Shown here piece after piece: positions 1 through 7,262 of a DNA stretch of 64,000 bases. The notes beneath the pieces were generated by a model. It saw only the letters and a list, made by a program, of their open reading frames with translations, had not been told where the DNA came from and did no database searches. The stretch is from positions 1,178,001-1,242,000 of the forward strand of contig OY762251.1 in assembly GCA_963665395.2 (NCBI GenBank). Direction: 5' to 3'. The position numbers and the translations under genes were made by a program. This stretch comes from Bin87 sp963665395 (GTDB lineage Bacteria > Chloroflexota > Dehalococcoidia > Lucifugimonadales > UBA3495). Position 1 is the first letter of the stretch; the number at the start of each line of letters is the position of its first letter.

Positions 1-554
1 ACAACGAGATTGGCGCCAACTTCTTCGTCGCCGACTACCGGGGCTACGGCGCGTCCGGCGGCGCTCCCACCTTCAACACCATGCTGGCCGACGCCCACGT
101 CGTCCTGGACGGGGTGCGGGAGGCCATAGCTGAGTTGCAAATCACCGGCCCGCTGTACGTCATGGGCCGCTCCATGGGCCGCCACGCCGCCGGCGAACTG
201 GCCGTCACCGAGTCCGACAAACTCAACGGCGTCATCATCGAGAGCGGCCGCCCCAACCTGGGCCGTTTCGCCGACGGCCTCGCGCCCGACGTGATAAAGG
301 CGCTGGAGGACGACTACCACGCCAAGTTCTACTCCATCGACATCCCCGCCCTGGTCATCCACGGCCAATGGGACGAGTTGGCCCCGCTGCAAGATGCAGT
401 GGATATGCACGACAAGTTCAAAACTGAGAATAAACGCCTGGAAATCATCCCCAACGCCGGCCACAACGACCTGATGTACGTCGGCTATCAGCAATACTTC
501 ACCGCAATCCGAGACTTCCTGGCCCGTTACGCCAGCCCCGGCCGGTCGTGTTGA
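1..554 (+). CDS. Alpha/beta hydrolase, 5' end outside the window
   Basis: The reading frame is open from base 3 to a TGA at 552-554, so the N-terminus lies upstream of the window. The visible protein has the usual order of an alpha/beta-hydrolase: a DYRGYGASGG segment before the nucleophile region, the elbow GRSMG with the likely catalytic Ser, HGQWDELAP with the likely acid residue, and NAGHND with the likely His. This matches serine hydrolases of the dienelactone/BAAT or peptidase S9-like type, and no substrate can be assigned. It is followed by a short inverted repeat (562-590) and then by the protease pair. Confidence 0.8.
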   Translation, partial: NEIGANFFVADYRGYGASGGAPTFNTMLADAHVVLDGVREAIAELQITGPLYVMGRSMGRHAAGELAVTESDKLNGVIIESGRPNLGRFADGLAPDVIKALEDDYHAKFYSIDIPALVIHGQWDELAPLQDAVDMHDKFKTENKRLEIIPNAGHNDLMYVGYQQYFTAIRDFLARYASPGRSC

Positions 555-561
555 CGTTTCC

Positions 562-590
562 CGTCATTCCGGCGAAAGCCGGAATCTAGG
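562..590. repeat. Single dRS3-like palindrome
   Basis: A hairpin of the form CGTCATTCCGG-CGAAAG-CCGGAAT lies between the hydrolase stop and the ribosome-binding site of the next gene. The same unit recurs, mostly as facing pairs, near 12660, 17428, 28729, 44211 and 60090. It resembles the ATTCCC-N8-GGGAAT repeats known from Neisseria (dRS3) and may act here as a terminator or REP-like element. Confidence 0.6.
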
Positions 591-609
591 GCTCTCGAGG
601 AGGCCAGCT

Positions 610-1023
610 ATGGGCATCTTTTACGCAAAAGTAAGCGTCGCTAACCTGCATGGCGGCGACGCTCACGAAACCGAAGCATTGGTTGACACCGGGGCTACCG
701 ATTCGGCCTTCCCCGCCGCGTTGCTGGAGGAGCTCGGTATCCGGCCTAGACGGCGGTTCACCTATGTTACGGCTGACGGCTCAACGGTGGAGTGTGGGTA
801 CGGCTCTGCCCTGCTGACCATCACGCTGGACGACGGCCAAACCGTGAGCGATTTTTGCCCGGTGGCATTCTGGCCGGATGAGAGCGGGCAGTGCATCGGG
901 GCGACGACGCTCCAAACGTTAAAACTGGCGGTAGATACGCCTGACGAAAGGCTGGTCGAAGTGCAGTTTGGCCGGCGCGGCTGGGCGGGAAGGCTGACCC
1001 GGAACGGCGACGCGATAGGCTAG
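610..1023 (+). CDS. Retropepsin-like (clan AA) aspartic protease, copy 1
   Basis: This 137-residue soluble protein carries the retropepsin active-site motif DTGATDS at residues 26-32, with Asp26 as the likely catalytic residue. A C-terminal CIGATTLQTLKLAVD segment fits the second hydrophobic-hydrophobic-Gly element of the family. Bacterial clan AA proteases of this size act as dimers. A good ribosome-binding site (AGGAGG) precedes the ATG. The next gene is a close tandem copy in the same direction. The substrate is unknown, and such genes are often annotated only as retroviral aspartyl protease domain. Confidence 0.8.
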   Translation: MGIFYAKVSVANLHGGDAHETEALVDTGATDSAFPAALLEELGIRPRRRFTYVTADGSTVECGYGSALLTITLDDGQTVSDFCPVAFWPDESGQCIGATTLQTLKLAVDTPDERLVEVQFGRRGWAGRLTRNGDAIG

Positions 1024-1057
1024 TTGGGCTGCAATTACGACCTCAGGGAGGCCAGCT

Positions 1058-1471
1058 ATGGGCATCTTTTACGCGAAAGTCAGCGTCGCAAACCTGGCGG
1101 GCGGCGACGCTCACGAAACCGAAGCATTGGTTGACACCGGGGCTACCGATTCGGCATTTCCCGCCGCGTTGCTGGAGTCTCTGCGCATCCGTCCGGAGCG
1201 GTTTGAAACCTACGTCACGGCTGACGGCTCCGAGGTGGAATGCGGCTACGGATACGCCCGGCTCACCATCGCCCTGGACGACGACCAAAGCGTCAGAGGT
1301 ATCGCCCCCGTGGCCTTCTGGCCGGACGAGAGCGGGCAGTGTATCGGAGCGTCGGCCCTCCAATACCTGAAACTTGCGGTAGATATGCCTGAGGAAAGAT
1401 TGGTTAGAGTGCGGATGGCGCGGCGCGGTTGGGCGGGAAGGCTGGACCGGAACGGCGGCCCGAAAGGCTAG
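1058..1471 (+). CDS. Retropepsin-like aspartic protease, copy 2
   Basis: This protein has the same length as the preceding gene (137 residues) and clear similarity along its whole length, including DTGATDS at residues 26-32 and CIGASALQYLKLAVD near the C-terminus. The duplicated block includes the leader GAGGCCAGCTATG and is offset by 448 bp, so this is a recent tandem gene duplication. The copies differ most in residues 41-60 and at the C-terminus, which could change substrate choice if both are active. Confidence 0.8.
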   Translation: MGIFYAKVSVANLAGGDAHETEALVDTGATDSAFPAALLESLRIRPERFETYVTADGSEVECGYGYARLTIALDDDQSVRGIAPVAFWPDESGQCIGASALQYLKLAVDMPEERLVRVRMARRGWAGRLDRNGGPKG

Positions 1472-1482
1472 TATTTCCGGTT

Positions 1483-1574
1483 GTCATTGCGAGGAGCGCA
1501 GCGACGTGGCAATCCCGATGGCTGTGCGACGACGCCCCTGGTGACGAGATTGCCACGCTACGCTCGCAATGACA
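1483..1574. repeat. Imperfect inverted repeat, GATTGCCACG...CGCAATGAC family
   Basis: The left arm starts GTCATTGCGAGGAGCGCAGC and the right arm ends GATTGCCACGCTACGCTCGC followed by AATGACA, with about 30 bases between them. The right-arm sequence recurs near 5665, 13905, 14047, 25850, 32185, 49078, 59162 and 60017. This makes it the most common short repeat of the window and a component of larger MITEs. Confidence 0.75.
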
Positions 1575-1630
1575 GATTGGACGAAAGTTGATATGCATGA
1601 GATCCCGATGCAGACCAGGAGGGCGGTATC

Positions 1631-3373
1631 ATGGCAACGCAGATTGCGGAACAGATTAGGGTCGGGAGCATCGACGAGCTGAAGGCCGGCGGTTGCCGCG
1701 TGGTCACCGGCGGCGGCCACGCCATCGCCGTTTTCCACCACGACGGACGGGTGTACGCCGTGGACAACCGCTGCCCCCACATGGGCTTTCCCTTGGACCG
1801 GGGCAGCGTCAAGGATGGCATCCTCACCTGCCACTGGCACAACGCCCGCTTCGACCTGGCCAGCGGCGGCACCTTCAACCCCTTCGCCGACGACGTGCGC
1901 AGCTTCCCGGTAACCGTCGTTGACGGGCAGGTGTGGGTGGACCCGCAACCCGCCCAGCGCGACGAGACCCAGCATTGGGCCGGCCGCCTGCGTGACGGCA
2001 TGGAGCACAACATCCGCCTGGTCACCGCCAAGTCGGTGCTGGGACTCCACGCCGCCGGCGCTGACTATCGAGCGCCCCTGCGCATCGGCACCGACTTTGG
2101 AACCACCTACACCGCCGCCGGCTGGGGCGCGGCCATGACCATCCTCACCTCAACGGCCAACATCCTGCCCCACCTGGACGCCGACGACCGCCCGGTGGCC
2201 CTGTACCAGGGACTGCTCCACGTCGCCCGCGAGTGCGCCGGCCGCCCGCCCCGTTTCGTAGTCGAACCTTTGCCCACCGGGGAAACCCGCCCGGAAGTCT
2301 TCAAGCAGTGGTTCCGCGATTTCATCGACGTGCGCGCCGAGGACGCCGCCGAGCGTTGCCTCCGTACCGCCATCGAGCTGGGCCTGCCGCCCGGCCACGT
2401 CGCCGACATGATCTTCGCCGCATCCACCGACCACATCTACCTGGACGCCGGCCACACCCTGGACTTCGCCAACAAGGCTTTCGAGCTGCTGGACCACATC
2501 GGCTGGGAGCAGGCCAGCCAAACGTTGACCAGCCTGGTTCACGGCATGGCCCGCGCCCGCCGCAGCCACGAACTCGGCGCGTGGCGACACCCCATCGACC
2601 TGGCATCCCTGGTGTGGCAGGCCCGCGAGGAACTACCCGCGCTGCTGGAGCAGGGCCGTAACGCCGCCGGCTGGGACGACGAGGACGCCCTGGCCCGCCA
2701 AATGCTCGGCGAATCGCCCTCCGACATCCTGGACGCCATCAAGACGGCGATAAAAGCCGGCGCTACCGCCGAGCAGCTGGGTTCCGCCGTGGCCTACGCC
2801 GCCTTCCTCCGCATGGCCCACTTCCACATCTCCAACGAGTTCGGCGATTGGGACACGGTGCATAACACACTGACCGCCGCCAACGCCCTGCACCGCGCCT
2901 TGCAGCGCGCGCCGTCGCCTGAGCTGCTGCGCGGCGTCTTCGACGTCGCAATGAGCATATACCTGGACCGTTTCCTCAATATGCCGGCCCAGCGCATCCC
3001 GGAGACCGGCGGCGAGCCGGCCGACGGCGCCCAACTGCTGGCTGAAATCCGCGAGCGCATGGACGTGCGCCAGCAGGTGGAGGAGGTGTCCCACCTGGTC
3101 TCCCGCTACCTCACCGCCGGATGCGAACCCGACGCCCTGGTGGCCGCCCTGGGCCGCGCCATGCTGAACGAAGACGCCGGCTTCCACTCCTTCCAGATCG
3201 TCGATGCCGGCTTCAGCCAGTACCGCCAACGGCGCGGAACCGAGTCGGGCCGCCACGTCCTCATCGGCATGGCCCGCTACCTCGCCGCTCACGCCCCCAC
3301 CTCCCGCGCCGTCGGCCAGACCTACCAGATCGCCCTGCGCCTGCACCGGGGCGAAGAGATCTTCCGGGAATAG
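1631..3373 (+). CDS. Rieske [2Fe-2S] protein with a long helical C-terminal region
   Basis: Residues 8-107 form a Rieske domain with the cluster ligands C48-P-H50 and C67-H-W-H70, which bind a [2Fe-2S] cluster. The remaining 470 residues are rich in Ala, Leu and His, look mainly helical, and do not match a ring-hydroxylase catalytic domain that I recognise. The protein has no signal peptide or membrane helix, so it is probably cytoplasmic. The start is supported by AGGAGGGCGG ahead of the ATG. The gene stands alone, so its electron-transfer partner is not evident. The Rieske call is firm but the overall function is unknown. Confidence 0.85.
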   Translation: MATQIAEQIRVGSIDELKAGGCRVVTGGGHAIAVFHHDGRVYAVDNRCPHMGFPLDRGSVKDGILTCHWHNARFDLASGGTFNPFADDVRSFPVTVVDGQVWVDPQPAQRDETQHWAGRLRDGMEHNIRLVTAKSVLGLHAAGADYRAPLRIGTDFGTTYTAAGWGAAMTILTSTANILPHLDADDRPVALYQGLLHVARECAGRPPRFVVEPLPTGETRPEVFKQWFRDFIDVRAEDAAERCLRTAIELGLPPGHVADMIFAASTDHIYLDAGHTLDFANKAFELLDHIGWEQASQTLTSLVHGMARARRSHELGAWRHPIDLASLVWQAREELPALLEQGRNAAGWDDEDALARQMLGESPSDILDAIKTAIKAGATAEQLGSAVAYAAFLRMAHFHISNEFGDWDTVHNTLTAANALHRALQRAPSPELLRGVFDVAMSIYLDRFLNMPAQRIPETGGEPADGAQLLAEIRERMDVRQQVEEVSHLVSRYLTAGCEPDALVAALGRAMLNEDAGFHSFQIVDAGFSQYRQRRGTESGRHVLIGMARYLAAHAPTSRAVGQTYQIALRLHRGEEIFRE

Positions 3374-3408
3374 CCACCGGAATGACCGGATGATGTCTTA
3401 TAATCCAA

Positions 3409-3414
3409 TTATCC
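3409..3414 (+). promoter_or_regulatory. Possible -10 box of the HEPN-like gene
   Basis: A consensus TATAAT lies about 20 bases before the chosen ATG at 3434 and shortly after the Rieske stop codon. No convincing -35 box was found. Confidence 0.4.
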
Positions 3415-3433
3415 AGAGTGCGTGAAGGGCAAT

Positions 3434-3787
3434 ATGGCGATGCAAACCTATCGACTGGCCAGCCGCCAGTTGTTGACGCAAGCGCGGGACGAATTGGCGG
3501 AGGGTGATACTCGCCAGGCATCCGAAAAAGGCTGGGGAGCGGCGGCGCAGATGGTGAAAGCCATCGCGGAACAGCGGGGATGGGAGCATAAAAGCCACCG
3601 CCAAATCTGGCAGGCGGTGCGCCGTCTAACCGATGAAAACCGGGATATGTCCTTGAACCGGCTGTTCAGGTCTGCCAATCATTTGCACTCCAACTTCTAC
3701 GAAGATCTCGACGCTTTGGATGATGTCACCGATGCCTTGAACGACGTGGAGCGGTTCATAGACTTGCTGGAACCTTTGACCGACTGA
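3434..3787 (+). CDS. PaREP1/HEPN-like small protein
   Basis: The 117-residue helical protein contains the pattern ASEKGWGAAAQMVKAIAEQRGW followed by a conserved SH and a helical second half. This is typical of PaREP1/HEPN-superfamily proteins, many of which are RNases or toxin partners of nucleotidyltransferases. The ATG at 3434 is preferred over a GTG at 3422 because GAAGGG lies just before it. It is followed by a small gene cut by an IS element, which could have been its partner. A paralogue lies at 57552-57926. RNase activity is not shown, since the Rx4-6H motif is not clear. Confidence 0.65.
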   Translation: MAMQTYRLASRQLLTQARDELAEGDTRQASEKGWGAAAQMVKAIAEQRGWEHKSHRQIWQAVRRLTDENRDMSLNRLFRSANHLHSNFYEDLDALDDVTDALNDVERFIDLLEPLTD

Positions 3788-3863
3788 TCTCCATGCAATA
3801 CGCCAACCGAGGCTGGCGGGCGAGGCACGTTGCCAACGCCCGCCGCCAGAGGTATGAAACATC

Positions 3864-4187
3864 ATGACCGTGCCCGCCACCATAGTTCAGGCCGCCAAAG
3901 ACAACATCAGCCGGCTCTTGGAAGAGGCTTTCCAGGGGACAATAACCTTTGACCCAATCACTGTCGAACCCATCCTCGATTTCTACGGCGAGGACGCCCT
4001 CGAAATTATCGTCGTCTATGACGGCGATGACTCGCTGCTCGACCCCCACAAGCTCATCGGAATATCGTCTGAACTGTACGACATCCTGTACGACTTGGGG
4101 TTCGTAACTGTTCAGGGTTGTGGTGTTGAATTGGTGGAACTTGGTTTGGGGATGGCTGGCGGAGGAGGCGATGGTTATGTCATGTAA
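3864..4187 (+). CDS. Small acidic protein truncated by IS66 insertion
   Basis: Residues 1-80 (to about base 4103) form an acidic protein with the segment FDPITVEPILDFYGEDALEI, which I do not assign to a family. From about residue 81 the frame runs into the left end of the IS66 element at 4104, and the last 27 residues are Gly-rich IS-derived sequence. The natural C-terminus is therefore lost. It lies 76 bp downstream of the HEPN-like gene in the same direction, so it may be the remains of that protein's partner. It is probably non-functional. Confidence 0.6.
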   Translation: MTVPATIVQAAKDNISRLLEEAFQGTITFDPITVEPILDFYGEDALEIIVVYDGDDSLLDPHKLIGISSELYDILYDLGFVTVQGCGVELVELGLGMAGGGGDGYVM

Positions 4188-4192
4188 GGGGG

Positions 4193-5564
4193 ATGAAGAC
4201 GGGAATCGATCTCAGGACCGCCGACCGGGATACCCTGATCGCCATCATCATCCGGCAGCAGGCGATCATTGAGAGGCTGGAGAAACGGATTGCGCAGTTG
4301 GAAGGGCGGGCCATCCGCCGGAGGCGGACGGGCCGGATGCCCGGTCTGAAGCCCAAGGCTGACCAGAAGCCAACCCAGCCCAGGAAGCCGCGTAAGCGCC
4401 GTCCCCACGGCTTCGCTCGCACGCGCATGACGCCCACCCAGCGGGCGGAGCACGTAGTGGAAGAGTGTCCCGACTGTGGGACGCAACGGTCCGGCGGCTG
4501 GACCCACCACACTCGGGAAGTCATCGAGTTGCCTCAGGTTCCGGTGGAAGTCACCGAACACGCCTACATCGCCCGCACCTGCCCCGGCCGCCGCCGCCGC
4601 TGCGCGCCGCCAGTGCAACTGGACGGCGTGGCGTGGCGCTGGGACAACAGCGCCTGGGGATCAACCGGCTCAGCCTGATCGCCGCGCTCCGGGAAGAAGC
4701 CCGGCTACCTTTCCGCGCCATCCAGTGGTACCTGGACACGGTGCATGGGCGGCGTCTCAGCGTAGGGGCCATCGTGGCCGCCACTCAAAGGGTGGCCCAA
4801 AAGGCTCAATCGGCGCTGACTGACATTGTGGAACGGATCCGGGGCAGTCCGGTGGTCTGTGCTGACGAGACGGGTTGGCGGGAGGGCGGACACAACGGCT
4901 ACGTGTGGACCTTCAGCACTCCCGACCTGCGCTACTTCCTGCGCCGCGGCCGCAGCAAGGCGGTGGTGGCTGAAGCGCTGGGCAACGAGTTTGCGGGGGC
5001 GCTGGTCAGCGACTGCTACGCCGCCTACCACCATTACGATGGACCCAAGCAACGCTGCTGGGCCCATCTGCTGCGGGACATCCACGACCAGCGGGCACTT
5101 TACCCAGACGATCACCGACTGGGCCGGTGGGCCGACGCCGTAAATCTGATCTACCGCCAGGCCAAAGCCTTCACCCACCCGTCAGAACCGCAACGCCGCT
5201 CCGCGGAGCTGGCTTTGGAACGCCGTCTGCTGGCCCGGCGCCGTCCTTACTTGACTTGGCCGACCCAACGGCAGCCCAAGCCAGGCTGTGCCGGCGCATA
5301 GAGAAGCACATCAAGAGCCTGCCCCGTACTGGATACGGGGAACGCTTCGTCTTCGTGGCCCAGCCCGACGTGCCCCCGGACAACAACGCCGCCGAGCGCA
5401 GCCTGCGCCCGCTGGTGACCAGCCGGAAGATCAGCGGGGGAACCCGCTCGCACCAGGGCACTGACACCAAGATGACCCTGGCGTCAATCTTCGGCACCTG
5501 GCGAGTGCAAGCCTTGAACCCCCTCACTACCTGCCGCCAACTGCTCGCTTCCCCCCAAGCCTGA
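4193..5564 (+). pseudogene. IS66 transposase, two frameshifts
   Basis: Three reading frames together give an IS66 TnpC-type transposase: residues from 4193 (leucine-zipper-like start, basic linker, CPDCG zinc finger), then a second frame from about 4640 (VVCADETGWR and VSDCYAAYH, the first catalytic Asp residues), then a third from about 5260 (PDNNAAERSLRPL with the last catalytic Glu). The first break coincides with a tandem GTGGC duplication in GCGTGGCGTGGCGCTGGG near 4630. The second is a one-base shift near 5250. The protein cannot be made intact. No tnpA/tnpB accessory genes are present. Confidence 0.85.
5322..5340. repeat. CCCCGTA palindrome inside the IS66 transposase frame
   Basis: The sequence CCCCGTACTGGATACGGGG is a near-perfect palindrome that encodes part of LPRTGYGE. 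The same palindrome occurs in the other IS66 copy (13051-13069), the IS630 transposase (15179-15197) and intergenic DNA (11362-11380, and a variant at about 47890). Confidence 0.65.
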
Positions 5565-5583
5565 ACAGTTACTCCTTTCCTCG

Positions 5584-5716
5584 GATAGCGTTGCAATTTA
5601 GGTGGTTCAGTTTCCCAGCGGGGTATCCGAGCGGCTAAAACTGCTGCTACGCCAACGGGATTGCCACGCTACGCTCGCAATGACAAAAACCAAACCACCT
5701 AAAACGGAACGCTACC
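5584..5716. mobile_element. 133-bp MITE, copy A, with 9-bp target duplication
   Basis: The ends are GATAGCGTTGCAATTTAGGTGG and the inverted AACCACCTAAAACGGAACGCTACC, here given by their positions 5584-5605 and 5693-5716. The flanks carry the exact 9-bp duplication CTTTCCTCG at 5575-5583 and 5717-5725. The element has no coding capacity and contains the common GATTGCCACGCTACGCTCGC motif near its right side. It inserted just outside the IS66 right end. Confidence 0.85.
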
Positions 5717-5831
5717 CTTTCCTCGCAACCTCGTCGCTTTCACAACGCCCTGCTATACTTGGAAATCGCCTGCGGGCGCTGCGCCGGTTTCCTGTGCCGC
5801 AGTGTTCAAACAGAACGGAAAGGAGTGAGCA

Positions 5832-6719
5832 GTGCCTTACGCCAACATCGACGGAGTTAACCTGTATTACGAGGAGTATGGCGCCGGCCCCACGGTCATG
5901 CTGACGCCGGGCGGGCGGGTGGACCACAACGGCCTGCGTCCCATGGCGGCCCTGCTATCGACCCACTGCCGCGTCATCATCCACGACCGCCGCAACTGCG
6001 GCAAGTCCGACGTGTCAATCGGTGGCGAGCTTTCCGAGCAGCACCTTTGGGCTGAGGAGATGGCGGCTCTGCTGAAATATCTGGGCGCGGCCCCGGCTTA
6101 CCTGGCCGGAGGATCCGCCGGCTCGCGCACTTCCCTGACGGTGGCGGTTCGGCATCCGGAGGTGGTCAAGGGCGTATTCGTCTGGGAAGTTTCCGGCGGG
6201 CCGAGGAGCGCCGAACTGATGTCCCCCGGCTACTACGGACAGTACATCGAGGCCGCCGAGCGAGGTGGGATGGCCGCCGTGGCCGCTACCGAGTTTTTCG
6301 AGCAGCGCATCCGGGACAACCCGGACAACCGGGAACGAATCCTGGCCATGGATCCCGCGGAGTTCTGTTCCGTCATGCGCCGCTGGCGGGACCAGTTCTC
6401 CCAACCCAACCCGGTGGGAGACCTGACTGAGGAGCAGCTGAAGTCCATCACCTGCCCGGCGCTGGCCTTCGCGGGCAACACGCCGGACGACGTTCACCAC
6501 AAGTCTGCGGCGGAGAACGTGAAGCGGCTGGTACCCAACGCCGAACTGCTCCCGTCGGCGTGGACCCACGAAGAGTGGGCGGTCATCGGTCAGCACGACA
6601 ACACTTTCCCGGGCATCGCCGCCACCAACCGCTACCACATGAAGTCCACTTTCTACGCCGCGCACCTGCTGGAGTTCATCGCCAGGGTCGAGGCCCAGCA
6701 GACTTCAGCCGCGGCCTGA
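5832..6719 (+). CDS. Alpha/beta hydrolase
   Basis: This 295-residue cytoplasmic protein has an alpha/beta-hydrolase fold start (NLYYEEYGAGPTVMLTPGG), the HDRRNCGKSD segment and the nucleophile elbow GGSAGS with Ser95 as likely nucleophile. In the segment where the acid residue normally sits it reads FAGNTPDDVHH. An AAAGGAGTGAG ribosome-binding site precedes the GTG start. The cupin gene follows 34 bp later in the same direction, so the two are probably co-transcribed. The substrate is unknown. Confidence 0.8.
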   Translation: MPYANIDGVNLYYEEYGAGPTVMLTPGGRVDHNGLRPMAALLSTHCRVIIHDRRNCGKSDVSIGGELSEQHLWAEEMAALLKYLGAAPAYLAGGSAGSRTSLTVAVRHPEVVKGVFVWEVSGGPRSAELMSPGYYGQYIEAAERGGMAAVAATEFFEQRIRDNPDNRERILAMDPAEFCSVMRRWRDQFSQPNPVGDLTEEQLKSITCPALAFAGNTPDDVHHKSAAENVKRLVPNAELLPSAWTHEEWAVIGQHDNTFPGIAATNRYHMKSTFYAAHLLEFIARVEAQQTSAAA

Positions 6720-6753
6720 CCGTATCCCCTACACACCAAAACGGAGGAACAGG

Positions 6754-7095
6754 ATGGGAACCTTCAGACTTTACTCTGGCGATGACGGCCAGTCCCACAT
6801 TGAGACCATCGACCTGGACCAGACGCCCGATTGGAAGAGCGCCCAGGACGTGACCACCATCAGCTTCAGCGAAGCCCCGGCCGGTCGCTTCTCCGACTGG
6901 CACACGGCGCCACGCCGCCAGTTTGTCATAGTCCTGTCCGGGCAACTGGAGATCGGCCTGGGCGACGGGTCCAAGCACGTCTTCGGCCCCGGCGACGCCC
7001 GCCTGGTGGAGGATACCACCGGCCAGGGCCACACCACCGCTACACACGGCGACCAGCCCTGCGTCACTTGCACCATCCCCCTGGCCAACCAGTAA
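6754..7095 (+). CDS. Small cupin-domain protein
   Basis: The protein has 113 residues. The segment from DWHTAPRRQFVIVLSGQLEIGLGDG to FGPGDARLVEDTTGQGHTT matches the two cupin motifs: H and R/Q positions in motif 1, PGD with a downstream H in motif 2. It is a single-domain beta-barrel, probably metal-binding, lying behind the hydrolase with the ribosome-binding site GGAGG. Its reaction cannot be deduced. Confidence 0.8.
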   Translation: MGTFRLYSGDDGQSHIETIDLDQTPDWKSAQDVTTISFSEAPAGRFSDWHTAPRRQFVIVLSGQLEIGLGDGSKHVFGPGDARLVEDTTGQGHTTATHGDQPCVTCTIPLANQ

Positions 7096-7178
7096 CCAAC
7101 GCGGCTCGGGCAGCAGCCCTCCAGTCATTCTAATGCTATTGATTGGCATCAGTTATCATCATCACAGGGGCGCATGTC

Positions 7179-7187
7179 TGGTATAAT
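7179..7187 (+). promoter_or_regulatory. Extended -10 promoter for the large surface protein
   Basis: TGGTATAAT forms a TGn-TATAAT extended -10 element about 75 bases before the ATG at 7263. A clear -35 box is absent, as is common for extended -10 promoters. Confidence 0.55.
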
Positions 7188-7262
7188 GCCCGGACGCAAT
7201 CGTCATACGATCCCGGCGCGGTGTCTGCGGCGGGGCGTAGGGCATTTCGGAGGGCAAACAGC

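Larger units (their letters stand above)
4104..5572 (+). mobile_element. IS66-family element, copy 1 (decayed)
   Basis: The 1.47-kb element is bounded by GTAACTGTTCAG at 4104-4115 and its reverse complement CTGAACAGTTAC at 5561-5572. The same ends bound the second copy at 12819-14146. The 8-bp target duplication expected for IS66 is not recognisable. It encloses a transposase broken by two frameshifts and interrupts the gene starting at 3864. Confidence 0.8.

Noticed and set aside
4104..5572. Programmed frameshifting in IS66 copy 1
   Set aside because: The breaks coincide with a 5-bp tandem duplication and a one-base indel, not with slippery sites, and copy 2 differs at these points.
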